A stretch of 59,688 nucleotides of DNA, from contig CAKUQQ010000013.1 in the NCBI GenBank assembly GCA_934675575.1, positions 1-59,688 of the forward strand, read 5' to 3'. The translations under genes were made by a program, and so were the position numbers. The notes under the pieces were generated by a model. That model worked only from the letters and a program-made list of their open reading frames with translations. It made no database searches and was not told the origin of the DNA. Below, in pieces: positions 9,998 through 18,585 of this stretch (positions are counted from its first letter, which is position 1; every line of letters starts with the position of its first letter). Source of the stretch: an uncultured Muribaculaceae bacterium (GTDB lineage Bacteria > Bacteroidota > Bacteroidia > Bacteroidales > Muribaculaceae).

Positions 9998-10417
9998 TTA
10001 CTTGCCAACCTCGCTGGGCTTGGCAGTGTCGGCCGAAGCCGTGTCGGCATACACGCTGTCTTCATAGTTCATGATGTCGTAGTCACTGACATCACCGTTC
10101 ATTATGAAGTCTTCAGCATTCTGCTCATCGCTTCGCAGACCCTCGGCAAGCTCGGTGGCTGTTTTCTGGTGATTGCTCACACCAGAGAAGTCGTTGAAGA
10201 TTTTCATCATGCACCAAATGCCGGCAAACATGGCTGCCATGTAGATGTATGGGCGGAGACGCACCCACCGTGATGGAGTCTGCTCTGCTTCGGAGATTTT
10301 GATTTCTGGAAGCGAATCGGCTAAGTTCTTGTTGAAATCGGCGAAGAAGTTCTCCGGTACTTTAAATCCCGGATTCTTGCCAAAATTCTTCAATATGTTA
10401 GAATCATCTTGTTTCAT
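9998..10417 (-). CDS. putative membrane anti-sigma factor
   Basis: A 139-residue protein with a cytoplasmic N-terminus of about 75 residues, a single transmembrane helix (YIYMAAMFAGIWCMMKIF, about 78-96) and a short acidic outer tail. The segment FKVPENFFADFNKNL resembles the FKVPEGYFE-type motif common at the N-terminus of short Bacteroidota proteins encoded just after ECF sigma factors. It starts 33 bp after the sigma factor stop, so the two are probably co-transcribed. Anti-sigma activity is inferred from context and topology, not from a recognised anti-sigma domain. Confidence 0.6.
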   Translation of the reverse strand: MKQDDSNILKNFGKNPGFKVPENFFADFNKNLADSLPEIKISEAEQTPSRWVRLRPYIYMAAMFAGIWCMMKIFNDFSGVSNHQKTATELAEGLRSDEQNAEDFIMNGDVSDYDIMNYEDSVYADTASADTAKPSEVGK

Positions 10418-10450
10418 TACGCACTTTTGACTTGCAAAGATTAAAAAGGT

Positions 10451-11011
10451 TTAATCGTTGTTATCAAAAAAAGTTTCTAATTTTTTTACGGCATGATGGT
10501 AGGAGGCTTTTAGAGCACCGACCGAGGTGCCGAGAATCTCGCTCATGTCTTCATATTTCATTTCGTCGTAGTAGCGCATGTTGAACACAATGCGCTGCTT
10601 TTCAGGCAGTGTGGCTATGGCTTTTTGCAGCTTGATTTGTGCTGCATCGCCATCGAACCACTCGTCAGACTCAAGAGAGTTGACCAAAAAAGAATCGTCC
10701 TCGTCGAGTGAAATATTGTTTTGCACTTTCTTCTTATTGATGAAAGTGATGCTTTCGTTGATGGCAATCTTGTATAGCCATGTGGAGAGCTTGGCATCTC
10801 CGCGGAAGTTGTCGATGTTGGTCCACGCCTTGATGAAGGTGTTCTGCAACACGTCGTTGGCATCGTCGTGGTCGATGACGATGCGGCGTATTTGCCAGTA
10901 CAGCGGCTGTGAGTAGTGTTCTATAACTTTAGAGAACGCTGCCCGGCAGGTGTTCTGGTTGCCCAGTTGCTTGATTACAGAAGTTTCGTCGTAGGTGTAT
11001 TTTGATGCCAT
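10451..11011 (-). CDS. ECF-family RNA polymerase sigma factor
   Basis: A 186-residue sigma-70 family protein of the extracytoplasmic-function group. Region 2 is visible as DANDVLQNTFIKAWTNID followed by STWLYKIAINE. Region 4 is visible as LPEKQRIVFNMRYYDEMKYE, and its helix-turn-helix continues with ILGTSVGALKASYHHAVKKL. It is the first gene of a three-gene minus-strand operon with the membrane anti-sigma candidate and the Spy-like protein, so it probably directs an envelope-stress response released when the anti-sigma partner is inactivated. A near-consensus -7 element (TATCTTTA, complement of 11030-11037) lies just upstream; no strong -33 box is seen. Confidence 0.92.
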   Translation of the reverse strand: MASKYTYDETSVIKQLGNQNTCRAAFSKVIEHYSQPLYWQIRRIVIDHDDANDVLQNTFIKAWTNIDNFRGDAKLSTWLYKIAINESITFINKKKVQNNISLDEDDSFLVNSLESDEWFDGDAAQIKLQKAIATLPEKQRIVFNMRYYDEMKYEDMSEILGTSVGALKASYHHAVKKLETFFDNND

Positions 11012-11167
11012 TTGTCAGAAAATATCATGTAAAGATAGGTCAATAATTTGAAATGCCGAAATGTTGCCGAAAAACAGAACAGTTTTTTGGCGTTTTTTAA
11101 TCTGTTTTAATTTGACACTGGCGAAACGGGTGGATAGAAGCATGGCATGGACATGCGCACATGAATG

Positions 11168-11214
11168 AAAAAAGGAAATGGCTTTGCCCCACAAATTGAG
11201 GGCAAAGCCATTTC
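11168..11214 (-). terminator. intrinsic terminator of the TonB receptor/lipoprotein operon
   Basis: A perfect 15-bp stem (11175-11189 with 11200-11214, arm GAAATGGCTTTGCCC) with a 10-nt loop. It is followed on the minus strand by TTTTTT (complement of 11168-11173). It lies about 35 bp past the stop of the second lipoprotein. Confidence 0.85.
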
Positions 11215-11249
11215 GCTGTCAGTATAGTGTGTTGGTCTTTAAGACGCAA

Positions 11250-12086
11250 TCACTTCATTAAGCATGAACCTGTGGTGGTGACGGTGTAGCCGTTTGTTAC
11301 ATAGGTGGCCATGATGGTTCCGCCAGCCAGATTGAGGTCGGCCTCAATGCTTGTGAGCGGAAAATTCTTGATTATGCCGGCATCGCCAGTGTTGGTGGGC
11401 GCAAGGTTGGCACCTGTGATTTTGTAGCCTGTGGCGGTGACTTCAACTTTCAGGTTCTCGTATTCGAGTTTTGAAATCAGGGCCATTGACTTGCTGAACC
11501 GCACGTCGTAGATGCCAAGTTTTGCAGTCAGGGTCTTGTAGTCGATGGCAAACTCATAGGCAGCGTTGTCGATGCTGAACGACGCTCCGCTTGCGTCGGT
11601 GGCGTTGGTTAAAGTGTTTTGATAATAGAGCGATGACAGTGTGGCATTGACAGTTGTCTGACCATTGACGGTGTAGGTCACGGAGATTATGCTGTTGTTG
11701 TAGTCAATTACACCTGATAGGTTGGTGACCACACCGCTCAGGTTGCCAGCCGATGGAATTGCTCTGTCGATTGAGAACGTGTAATAGTCGCGAGTGGCAT
11801 TGTGCTTGGCAGGAATGTTGCTTATGGTGAACTCGTAGAGCGGTCCGTCGTTGGAGAGCCGCACCACGCCCGACAGGTCAACATAGTTGTTGGTGCGGTT
11901 GAGCTTGAGTGTGTAGCTTGACTTGAACGGCTCGGCTAATTGCCCGTTGGTCACCACATGGTTGAGCATGGCGACATTGATGTTGAGTGTGCTGCTGTCT
12001 TTTTTGTTGTCGTCTTTGCTGCATGAACTCATGCCAAAAAACAAAGCGGCAACCAAAGCTGACATTAAAAAAAGTTTCTTTATCAT
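11250..12086 (-). CDS. surface lipoprotein, calycin/DUF4840-like
   Basis: A 278-residue predicted lipoprotein. Its signal peptide ends in a lipobox (GMSSC) followed by SKDDNKKDSS; acidic residues right after the cysteine fit the surface-export signal of Bacteroidota lipoproteins. The mature part is almost all beta-strand, with alternating polar and hydrophobic residues, and resembles small Bacteroides lipoproteins with calycin-like barrels (DUF4840/DUF4925 type); the exact family assignment is uncertain. It lies 38 bp after a similar lipoprotein and is the last gene of an operon headed by a TonB-dependent receptor. The expected role is ligand capture for that receptor, but the ligand is unknown. 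Confidence 0.65.
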   Translation of the reverse strand: MIKKLFLMSALVAALFFGMSSCSKDDNKKDSSTLNINVAMLNHVVTNGQLAEPFKSSYTLKLNRTNNYVDLSGVVRLSNDGPLYEFTISNIPAKHNATRDYYTFSIDRAIPSAGNLSGVVTNLSGVIDYNNSIISVTYTVNGQTTVNATLSSLYYQNTLTNATDASGASFSIDNAAYEFAIDYKTLTAKLGIYDVRFSKSMALISKLEYENLKVEVTATGYKITGANLAPTNTGDAGIIKNFPLTSIEADLNLAGGTIMATYVTNGYTVTTTGSCLMK

Positions 12087-12124
12087 AGTGTGAAAATGTT
12101 TTTTTGTGGAGAGGGTAAAAAAGT

Positions 12125-12997
12125 TTATTTCTTCACTCTGAGTGTAGTCATGAGCTTATTGAGGTCTTGCGACGACTTGTAGTCAATGCCAAAGCACTTG
12201 AATTCCACAGAGTAGTTGCCATTGACGAGGTCGAGCTCGCCTTTGAAGTCGCTCACCTTGCGGCTTGTCATAGGCGTGGCGTTGCCCTGTGCGTCATAAG
12301 AATTTGGAACGATGCTGTCGGCCGTTAGCTTGAAGCCGTTGGCTTGCGGAGTGACTTTTATGCCTGGAATGCCAATCTTGGTTTGTGTGGGCATCTTGTC
12401 GGCAAACTTGATATTGTGCATATAAAGGTTTGTTGTGATGCTATCGGCCTTTGGAGTTTTGAGCTGGAACTCGCAGTAGGCTGTGGTTGCTGATGAGTAG
12501 TCGTAGGCGTTGTCGGGTAGAGCCGAGAGAATCTTTTTTGTGGTAAGCACCACTTGATAGGGCGCAGTGGCTGTGCGCACTTGGAATGTGATGTGGGCTA
12601 TGTTTTGGTTTTCGTCGATGAGTCCCTTCATGTTGATGATGGAGTAGCCGGTGATTGCTTTACCGCTCTCGTCGGTGGGTGTAAGCTGGTTGGCGGAGAA
12701 TTCAATTACGTTAGTGGCAGGATAATTCGTGGTGATGCCTTTGAGATAGAATTTAGACGTTGACGTGTTGTCGCCCAGCGGTATGTCCATGAGCACGTCC
12801 ATCTGCTTTTGCACGTTGTCGATTGTGAACGTGACTGTGCCTGAAGATACGGAGGTGGGGGCGTTGGCTGTGGAGATGGCTGTGGAGAGCACGAGCAACG
12901 CGCGTGTGCTTGTGGTGTTGCTTTTGACTTCGCTTTTGGTGCATGATGTTGCAAACAGGAGTGCAACAACAGCAATGATTGAAAATAAATGCTTCAT
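12125..12997 (-). CDS. surface lipoprotein, paralogue of the following gene
   Basis: A 290-residue predicted lipoprotein (lipobox FATSC, then TKSEVKSN). Like its downstream neighbour it is beta-rich, and the two share order and pattern: an N-terminal half with a YTFSID/KFYLKGI-type strand, then a VIDYNNS or LIDENQN segment, then a C-terminal half with G(Y/F)K(I/L)T and a final strand on cumulative function of membrane display. It begins 46 bp after the stop of the TonB-dependent receptor. The arrangement of one receptor and two related lipoproteins recalls heme or micronutrient uptake loci such as HmuR/HmuY, but no heme-binding motif is visible and the ligand is open. Confidence 0.62.
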   Translation of the reverse strand: MKHLFSIIAVVALLFATSCTKSEVKSNTTSTRALLVLSTAISTANAPTSVSSGTVTFTIDNVQKQMDVLMDIPLGDNTSTSKFYLKGITTNYPATNVIEFSANQLTPTDESGKAITGYSIINMKGLIDENQNIAHITFQVRTATAPYQVVLTTKKILSALPDNAYDYSSATTAYCEFQLKTPKADSITTNLYMHNIKFADKMPTQTKIGIPGIKVTPQANGFKLTADSIVPNSYDAQGNATPMTSRKVSDFKGELDLVNGNYSVEFKCFGIDYKSSQDLNKLMTTLRVKK

Positions 12998-13043
12998 AAT
13001 TTTTATTAGAATTTAAATTTGTTTGTTCGTTTGTTTTTGCCGC

Positions 13044-15284
13044 TCACAAGTTGACACGCAGTGTGGTGCCGAACTCGCGGCGAAGTCCGCGCTGATAGAA
13101 CTCGTGGCCTATCGACACGAAATAGAATGTGCGAAACTTGGTGTCGGTGAGATTGTGACCCCAGAATTCGAGTGAATAATTCTTGCCGTTGAGTGCCACG
13201 AGCGCGCCAAGCTGGGCATAGAACGGCTGTGATGCCGTGTTGGCTTCGTTCCAGTAGATTTTGCCTGCTCCGCGCACATCGGCTTTCAGCGTGATGTCGT
13301 GCAGCCAAGAGCTGCGGTTGCCGAGCGCAAACTTGTGCAGCCCCTCGGCATAGAGCGTGGAGGTGGGGGCGTAGGGCACGGTGTTGCCGGAAAAATTGGC
13401 CTGTCCGTTGTCGTAGCGCACAAACTTGGCATTGGTGTAGCCGTAGCTGAAGTTGACGGCCGTGTTGGCAGTGAAGTCGATGGTGAAGGCAAACTCTGCC
13501 CCCCAGTTGCGCGTTTTGCCGGCATTGGTCATCACACGCCCTGTGGTGGTGCCGTCGGGAAACACGGTGAGTTGTCGGTCGCGGCAGTCCATGAAGAAAA
13601 ACGACAGGTCGCTTTTCACGCGGCTCTCCCAGCACTCAAAGTGGCCGCCAACCTCATAGCTCCACGTTTTTTCGGGCTTGTAGCGCACTATGGAGTTGAT
13701 GTCGTAGGCGGCACCTATGCCCATGTAGCCCATGAGATGCTGTTGCAGCACATCGCTGAACATCTGCGTGTTAAATCCGCCTGATTTGTAGCCCTTGGCC
13801 ACCGACGCATATATGCGAGATGGGTGAGGTGTGCTCAGATTATAAGTCAAGCTCACTTTGGGCAATGCTTGGAAAAAGTCGTCGCTCAAGGTGTTGCGGT
13901 CGTCAATGTCGATGTCGGAGTGGCGGTATAGCGTGCCGCTTTGTCGCTCCCAAGTGCTATAGCCGGTGTGGGTGCTGCTGTGATATTTCAGCTTGGAGCT
14001 TTCGTAGGTCAGGCGCAGGCCGGCTGTGGCCACAAAGCCGTGCCAAGTGTAGGACGACTGATGATATGCCGCCAGACCATAGGTGGGGCTTGTGAAGTGG
14101 CTGCCGAGCACAAATTTGCGGCTGTCCCAAGTGATGGGATAATCGGGGTTGGCAGCATTGCGGTGGCTCTCTATAAGTTCGCTTATGCCGGTGTCGAGAA
14201 ATGTGACAGGAGCGTCCATGACATAATGCCTGAAAAAGGCGAATAGGCCACCAAGCCAGTTGTAGGCGGAGCTGGTGGTGCTGCGTGCCACCAAGTCTTG
14301 CGTGACGGCGTGTTCGCGCCGCTTTTGCGTGAGCGTGAAGTAGGGCTTGGGGGTGAAGTCCTGGTCGAGTGTCATGTTGTCGTCGATGTACTGGTAGCTC
14401 GTGATGCTTGACAGCGAAAAATTGCAGAAACGTTTTTTGAGTGTTAGTCCCTCGAGCACATTTTTGCGGTGGTAGAAACAGGTGTCGTTGTAGGCAATTT
14501 CGTGTGTGGCTGCCGACTCATAAGGATAGCCGCCTTGCCTGGATATGCCTACCAGCAGAGTGTTGTGGAGCGTGAAATCGCTTGACGGATGCCACTCAAA
14601 TTTCAAGTGCCCCATGCCTTGGCGTTCCCAGTCAACCTTTTTGCTGTTGTAGCTGTTGGTGAAGCTGCCTTGCGCTGTAGTGTAGTAGATGCCGGCTGCA
14701 ATGGCGGCCTGTGGGCTGAATTTGTGATATGCACTGCCGCCCACTTTGGCTGTGTTGCGCGATGAGTATTGCGCCACAAGCCTAATGCCCTGAAAGTTGA
14801 ACGGCGACAGCGTGTAGATGTTCATTACGCCTCCCATGGTGTTGCGTCCGAAAAGGGTGCTCTGTGGGCCGCGCAACATCTCTATGCGTGAAATGTCGGG
14901 GAGGTCGAAGTTGTAGTTCTCTTTGCAGATTACGGGTATGTTGTCGATGTTGAGCCCCATGTCGGGCTGGTCGATGCGAGTGCCGAGTCCGCGCACATAG
15001 ATTGTGGAAGTCATTCGCGACCCATAGTCGGGCATAAACAGGTTGGGCACTTGGGCGCTGGCGTCGATGGGTGTGTAGATGTGGTTGCGCTCAATCTGGC
15101 CACGGCTCATGGTGGTTGACGACGAGGCAAGCGACCGGAGGTCGGTGGTCTGCTTTATGGCTGTGACAGAAATCTCATTGAGCATCACTGATGAAGTGTC
15201 GGTGACAACGGCTTCGCCTGCAGCAAAAGTGGCGACTGGCGACATGGTGGCAATGAGACCAAATATGTGCTTTCGGACAAACAT
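13044..15284 (-). CDS. TonB-dependent outer-membrane receptor
   Basis: A 746-residue outer-membrane transporter with a signal peptide (cleavage near TFAAGEA). A plug domain covers about residues 35-160, with NEISVTAIKQ as the TonB-box region and RGPQSTLFGRNTMGGVMNI as the conserved plug motif. A 22-strand barrel follows, ending in ...GTTLRVNL. It lacks the N-terminal carboxypeptidase-like domain of SusC proteins and has no SusD partner, so a siderophore, heme, cobalamin or metal-chelate substrate is more likely than a glycan. It heads an operon with two lipoproteins. A well-spaced promoter sits so close upstream that the mRNA would start at or next to the start codon. Confidence 0.9.
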   Translation of the reverse strand: MFVRKHIFGLIATMSPVATFAAGEAVVTDTSSVMLNEISVTAIKQTTDLRSLASSSTTMSRGQIERNHIYTPIDASAQVPNLFMPDYGSRMTSTIYVRGLGTRIDQPDMGLNIDNIPVICKENYNFDLPDISRIEMLRGPQSTLFGRNTMGGVMNIYTLSPFNFQGIRLVAQYSSRNTAKVGGSAYHKFSPQAAIAAGIYYTTAQGSFTNSYNSKKVDWERQGMGHLKFEWHPSSDFTLHNTLLVGISRQGGYPYESAATHEIAYNDTCFYHRKNVLEGLTLKKRFCNFSLSSITSYQYIDDNMTLDQDFTPKPYFTLTQKRREHAVTQDLVARSTTSSAYNWLGGLFAFFRHYVMDAPVTFLDTGISELIESHRNAANPDYPITWDSRKFVLGSHFTSPTYGLAAYHQSSYTWHGFVATAGLRLTYESSKLKYHSSTHTGYSTWERQSGTLYRHSDIDIDDRNTLSDDFFQALPKVSLTYNLSTPHPSRIYASVAKGYKSGGFNTQMFSDVLQQHLMGYMGIGAAYDINSIVRYKPEKTWSYEVGGHFECWESRVKSDLSFFFMDCRDRQLTVFPDGTTTGRVMTNAGKTRNWGAEFAFTIDFTANTAVNFSYGYTNAKFVRYDNGQANFSGNTVPYAPTSTLYAEGLHKFALGNRSSWLHDITLKADVRGAGKIYWNEANTASQPFYAQLGALVALNGKNYSLEFWGHNLTDTKFRTFYFVSIGHEFYQRGLRREFGTTLRVNL

Positions 15285-15288
15285 GGTG

Positions 15289-15319
15289 CAAATTTATTGC
15301 AAAAAATGAAATGCCACAA
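15289..15319 (-). promoter_or_regulatory. promoter of the TonB receptor operon
   Basis: On the minus strand TTG (15319-15317), 20 bp, TAAATTTG (15296-15289). The predicted transcription start falls within a few bases of the ATG at 15284, which would make the message leaderless or nearly so. Confidence 0.5.
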
Positions 15320-15464
15320 TCGCTAAATGTTGTGATGCAGGTTTGCCCGGTGCAATGCGGCGGTGCTTGCAGGGTGGTGGGCACGGCATGGAGAGGAAGA
15401 CTGACGCAATGTTTAAAGTGATAAAATGTAGTTAAAAATTAAAGAATAAAAGTGACGCCTGCAA

Positions 15465-15494
15465 TTGAGTTTTGCGAAATGTTTACTATATTTG
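15465..15494 (+). promoter_or_regulatory. promoter upstream of the nuo operon
   Basis: TTG (15465-15467), 19 bp, TATATTTG (15487-15494), matching the Bacteroidota consensus. Transcription would start near 15500, leaving a leader of about 280 nt before nuoA. Confidence 0.6.
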
Positions 15495-15688
15495 CAAATA
15501 ATTGTAAGAATGACTCTCGCATAAAGAGTTTGCCTTTAACCGTTAATTGTTTGCATATTAGAACAGAGCAATTTCGTAATGTCGTTTTTTAAAGAGAAAT
15601 CGGATTTCTGTGAAGTTTCATTGCACATGTGTTGTCAGTGGAATTATATGTTTGTCAGCAATGCACCGGTGGGGCATGGATATATAGA

Positions 15689-15741
15689 GGTTGAGAAAGG
15701 GTATGTGGCTTGAAAGCTGCTCGTTCTCAATCGTTTTTTTT
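15689..15741 (+). terminator. terminator-like hairpin in the nuo leader
   Basis: GGTTGAGAA (15689-15697) pairs with TTCTCAATC (15724-15732; 9 bp, one G-U pair) and is followed by TTTTTTTT (15734-15741), about 40 bp before nuoA. It can end a short RNA of about 240 nt starting at the upstream promoter, or act as an attenuator that lowers read-through into nuo. Confidence 0.55.
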
Positions 15742-15783
15742 AATGCGTAATTTATTTTTAATTTCGGAATATTAATAAAATTT

Positions 15784-16158
15784 ATGGATTTATCTTTATT
15801 CGGTATTCAGAGCTCGACCTTGGCAGTCACGGCATTGCTCACGGCCATAGTGCTTGTGGCAGCTGCTCTTGTGATTGCATGGCTTGTTGCTCCACGTTCC
15901 TACACAGTAAAGAAGGGTGAGCCATACGAGTCGGGTATCCCGACGCGTGGCACATCGATGGCACAATTTCACATTGGCTATTATTTGTTTGCCATTCTTT
16001 TCCTCATGTTTGATGTTGAGACTGTGTTCTTGTTTCCGTGGGCAGTGATCTGCAAGTCGATAGGGACAACTGCGCTGCTTGCAGTTGGCACATTCTTGGT
16101 GATTTTGGTTTTAGGTCTTGCTTATGCATGGAAGAAAGGAGCGTTGAGATGGAGATGA
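15784..16158 (+). CDS. nuoA: NADH-quinone oxidoreductase subunit A
   Basis: A 124-residue membrane subunit of complex I (NDH-1) with three transmembrane helices. The family signature is seen as YESGIPTRGTSMAQFHIGYY in the loop after helix 1, followed by LFDVE-type residues (LMFDVETVFLFPW) in helix 2. The subunit links the quinone-binding arm to the membrane arm. It is the first gene of the nuo cluster, and its TGA overlaps the start of nuoB. The start at 15784 follows an A/T-rich leader. Confidence 0.95.
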   Translation: MDLSLFGIQSSTLAVTALLTAIVLVAAALVIAWLVAPRSYTVKKGEPYESGIPTRGTSMAQFHIGYYLFAILFLMFDVETVFLFPWAVICKSIGTTALLAVGTFLVILVLGLAYAWKKGALRWR

Positions 16159-16826
16159 AAATGCCAAAGATAAAGAGCATGAAGCCCGAAGACTTCAAGA
16201 ACAATGAGTATATACAGAAACTCGTTGACGAGTTGAACGGATCGGGCGCGAACATTGTGGTAGGAAAATTGAATGAGCTTATGCAGTGGGGACACGCCAA
16301 CTCCCTGTGGCCATTGTGCTTCGGAACGAGTTGCTGCGCCATTGAGTTTATGTGTCTGGGTGCCGCGCGCTACGACATGGCGCGTTTTGGCGCAGAGGTG
16401 GCTCGTAACTCCCCACGTCAGGCCGACTACATAATGTGCATGGGTACGATTACGTATCGCATGGCACCGGCACTGCTGCGCTTGTATGAGCAGATGGCCG
16501 AGCCGAAGTATGTGATAGCCTGCGGTGCTTGCACTGTGAGCGGTGGCCCATTCAGAAAGAGCTATTGTGTGGTGAAGGGTATCGACCAGATATTGCCGGT
16601 TGACGTGTATATGCCGGGCTGCCCTCCACGTCCAGAGGCTATGTTCTATGGCCTGATGCAGCTCCAGCGCAAGATAAAGGCCACCAAGTTCTTTGGCGGT
16701 GACAACCGCAAGGAGAAACGCGAGAAGTTCTTTGAAGCCAAAGCTGCCGAGGAAAAAGACGCCGCAATGCGTGAGCAGCAGCTCAAACTGGCCAAAGAGT
16801 CGAAAGAACCTGTTGTGGAATTTTGA
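16149..16826 (+). CDS. nuoB: NADH-quinone oxidoreductase subunit B
   Basis: The subunit carrying the terminal [4Fe-4S] cluster N2 next to the quinone site. The four cluster cysteines are visible: the CC pair in FGTSCCAIEF (about residue 60), CGACTVSGG (about 124) and PGCPPRPE (about 156). The start at 16149 is preferred because AAGGAG (16136-16141) lies 7 bp upstream. It overlaps the end of nuoA by 10 bases; an ATGA overlap start at 16155 is the alternative. About 45 C-terminal residues form a charged Lys/Glu/Ala-rich extension beyond the usual end of the family. Confidence 0.95.
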   Translation: MEMKMPKIKSMKPEDFKNNEYIQKLVDELNGSGANIVVGKLNELMQWGHANSLWPLCFGTSCCAIEFMCLGAARYDMARFGAEVARNSPRQADYIMCMGTITYRMAPALLRLYEQMAEPKYVIACGACTVSGGPFRKSYCVVKGIDQILPVDVYMPGCPPRPEAMFYGLMQLQRKIKATKFFGGDNRKEKREKFFEAKAAEEKDAAMREQQLKLAKESKEPVVEF

Positions 16827-16900
16827 CTTTTTTTTGACGGAGAAAAAAGGAGAACATAAAGAAAGATAAAAAGAATTTGCTTATACATTAAAAATAAGAT

Positions 16901-18550
16901 ATGTCAGATACACAACAACAAATCGGCAAACTTTGTCCTGAGGCTCAATTTGACACCGAGGGACAATATTTGCTGGTGACTGTGCCCGATGAGAAATGGC
17001 ATGAATTGGCCAAAGCGTTGCGCGACCAACTTGGTTTTGACTACCTGGTGTCGTTGATAGGCATGGACTGGAAAGAGTCGCTTGGCTGCCTGTATTACCT
17101 CACAAACACCAAGACGCTTGAAATAATTCATGTGAAAGTGGCTACAACCGACCGCGAAAATCCGATGATTCACTCGGTGTGCGACATCTGGGCTGTGGCA
17201 AGGAACCAAGAACGCGAGGCTTATGACTTCTTCGGGATTGAGTTTATCAATCACCCCGACATGCGCCGTTTCTTCTTGAGGAATGACTGGGTGGGTTATC
17301 CGTTGCGCAAGGACTATGACATGAGCGAGGACAAAAACCCAATTCGCCTGACCGACGAGCAAAACGAGGACGACTCTCACTCCATTGTGGAAGATGAGCA
17401 TGGCAACCGCAAGCGCGTTGAGAAAAAAGTGTTTGGTCCTGACGAATATGTAATCAACATAGGTCCGCAGCACCCGTCAACCCACGGTGTGTTGCGCTAT
17501 CGCACCTCACTCGACGGCGAGGTGGTGAAAAAGGTGGACGTGGTGTCGGGCTACATACATCGCGGCATTGAGAAAATGTGCGAGAGTCTGACTTATCCGC
17601 AGACATTGCTCTACACAGAGCGTATGGACTACATGGGCGCATTTATGAACCGCCATGCAGCCTGCTTGTGCATTGAGAAAGCTCTGGGCATAGAGGTGCC
17701 TCACCGTGCCGAGCTCATCAGAATGATGATGGACGAGCTGATGCGCTTGTCGAGCCACTTGCTGTCGTATGGCTGCTTGACAATGGACCAGGGTGCAACC
17801 ACAGCATTCTTCTACCCGTTCCGCGAGCGTGAATATATCTATGATATTTTCGATAAGACCTGCGGCGCCAGAATGTCGATGTCGTATGACTGCATAGGCG
17901 GTGTGGTGGCTGATGTGGACCCTGGCTTTGTGGCCGATGTGCGCAACGCCATAAAGGTGATTAAAGAACACTTGCCAGAATATCACAAGTTGTTCTCCGG
18001 CAACGTGATTGCCTTGGGCCGTATGAAGGGCGTGGGCAAGCTCAGCAAGGAAGACGCAATAAACTACGCCATCACAGGTCCTACTGGCCGTGCAAGCGGT
18101 TTTGCTTGCGACGTGCGCAAAACACACCCATACTCACTTTACAACGAAGTGCAGTTTGACGAAGTGGTGTATGAGGAAGGCGACAGCTGGACACGCTACA
18201 TGCTCCGCTTGAAGGAGATGGAAGAAAGCATAAAGATTTTGGAGCAATGCTGCGACATGCTTGAAAAAGAGGGTGTGCAAGGCGAATTCTGCGCCAAGGT
18301 GCCGAAAATGATTAAGCTGCCGCAAGGACACTGGTATCAGCAAGTGGAGGCAAGTAGAGGCGCGTTTGGCGTGTATCTGGAGAGCGACGGTGACCCCAAG
18401 CCATTCCAGAAGCCCTATAGAATGCACTTCCAGAGCCCATGCTTCAACCTGATTGGTGTGGTTGACCTCGTCTGCAAAAACAACCTGATTGCTGACTTGA
18501 TAACAATCACGGCATCGCTCGACTATGTGATTCCTGATATTGACAGATAA
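16901..18550 (+). CDS. nuoCD: NADH-quinone oxidoreductase subunits C and D, fused
   Basis: A 549-residue fusion of the 30-kDa and 49-kDa subunits of the peripheral arm. Residues 1 to about 165 are NuoC-like (REREAYDFFGIEF, then RRFFLRNDWVGYPLRKDY). From about 177 the protein is NuoD (NIGPQHPSTHGVLRYR; later GRASGFACDVRKTHPY), ending in SLDYVIPDIDR. NuoD with NuoB forms the quinone cavity. A linker rich in acidic residues joins the halves. The C-D fusion is usual in Bacteroidetes and gamma-proteobacteria. It is in frame throughout, with no sign of a frameshift. Confidence 0.95.
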   Translation: MSDTQQQIGKLCPEAQFDTEGQYLLVTVPDEKWHELAKALRDQLGFDYLVSLIGMDWKESLGCLYYLTNTKTLEIIHVKVATTDRENPMIHSVCDIWAVARNQEREAYDFFGIEFINHPDMRRFFLRNDWVGYPLRKDYDMSEDKNPIRLTDEQNEDDSHSIVEDEHGNRKRVEKKVFGPDEYVINIGPQHPSTHGVLRYRTSLDGEVVKKVDVVSGYIHRGIEKMCESLTYPQTLLYTERMDYMGAFMNRHAACLCIEKALGIEVPHRAELIRMMMDELMRLSSHLLSYGCLTMDQGATTAFFYPFREREYIYDIFDKTCGARMSMSYDCIGGVVADVDPGFVADVRNAIKVIKEHLPEYHKLFSGNVIALGRMKGVGKLSKEDAINYAITGPTGRASGFACDVRKTHPYSLYNEVQFDEVVYEEGDSWTRYMLRLKEMEESIKILEQCCDMLEKEGVQGEFCAKVPKMIKLPQGHWYQQVEASRGAFGVYLESDGDPKPFQKPYRMHFQSPCFNLIGVVDLVCKNNLIADLITITASLDYVIPDIDR

Positions 18551-18585
18551 CCAAGTTTTTGAAATTTATATAACTATAAAAAGAT

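Larger units (their letters stand above)
15285..15783. other. divergent regulatory region between the TonB receptor and nuoA
   Basis: About 500 bp without a gene. It holds the minus-strand receptor promoter (15289-15319), the plus-strand nuo promoter (15465-15494), a structured leader of about 280 nt and a terminator-like hairpin (15689-15741) before nuoA. A short perfect hairpin AGAAATC-G-GATTTCT lies at about 15594-15609 within the leader. Confidence 0.6.

Noticed and set aside
16038..16148. N-terminal extension of nuoB by 37 codons
   Set aside because: It would lie wholly inside nuoA in another frame and has no family similarity. The AAGGAG before 16149 and the NuoB N-terminus favour the later start.
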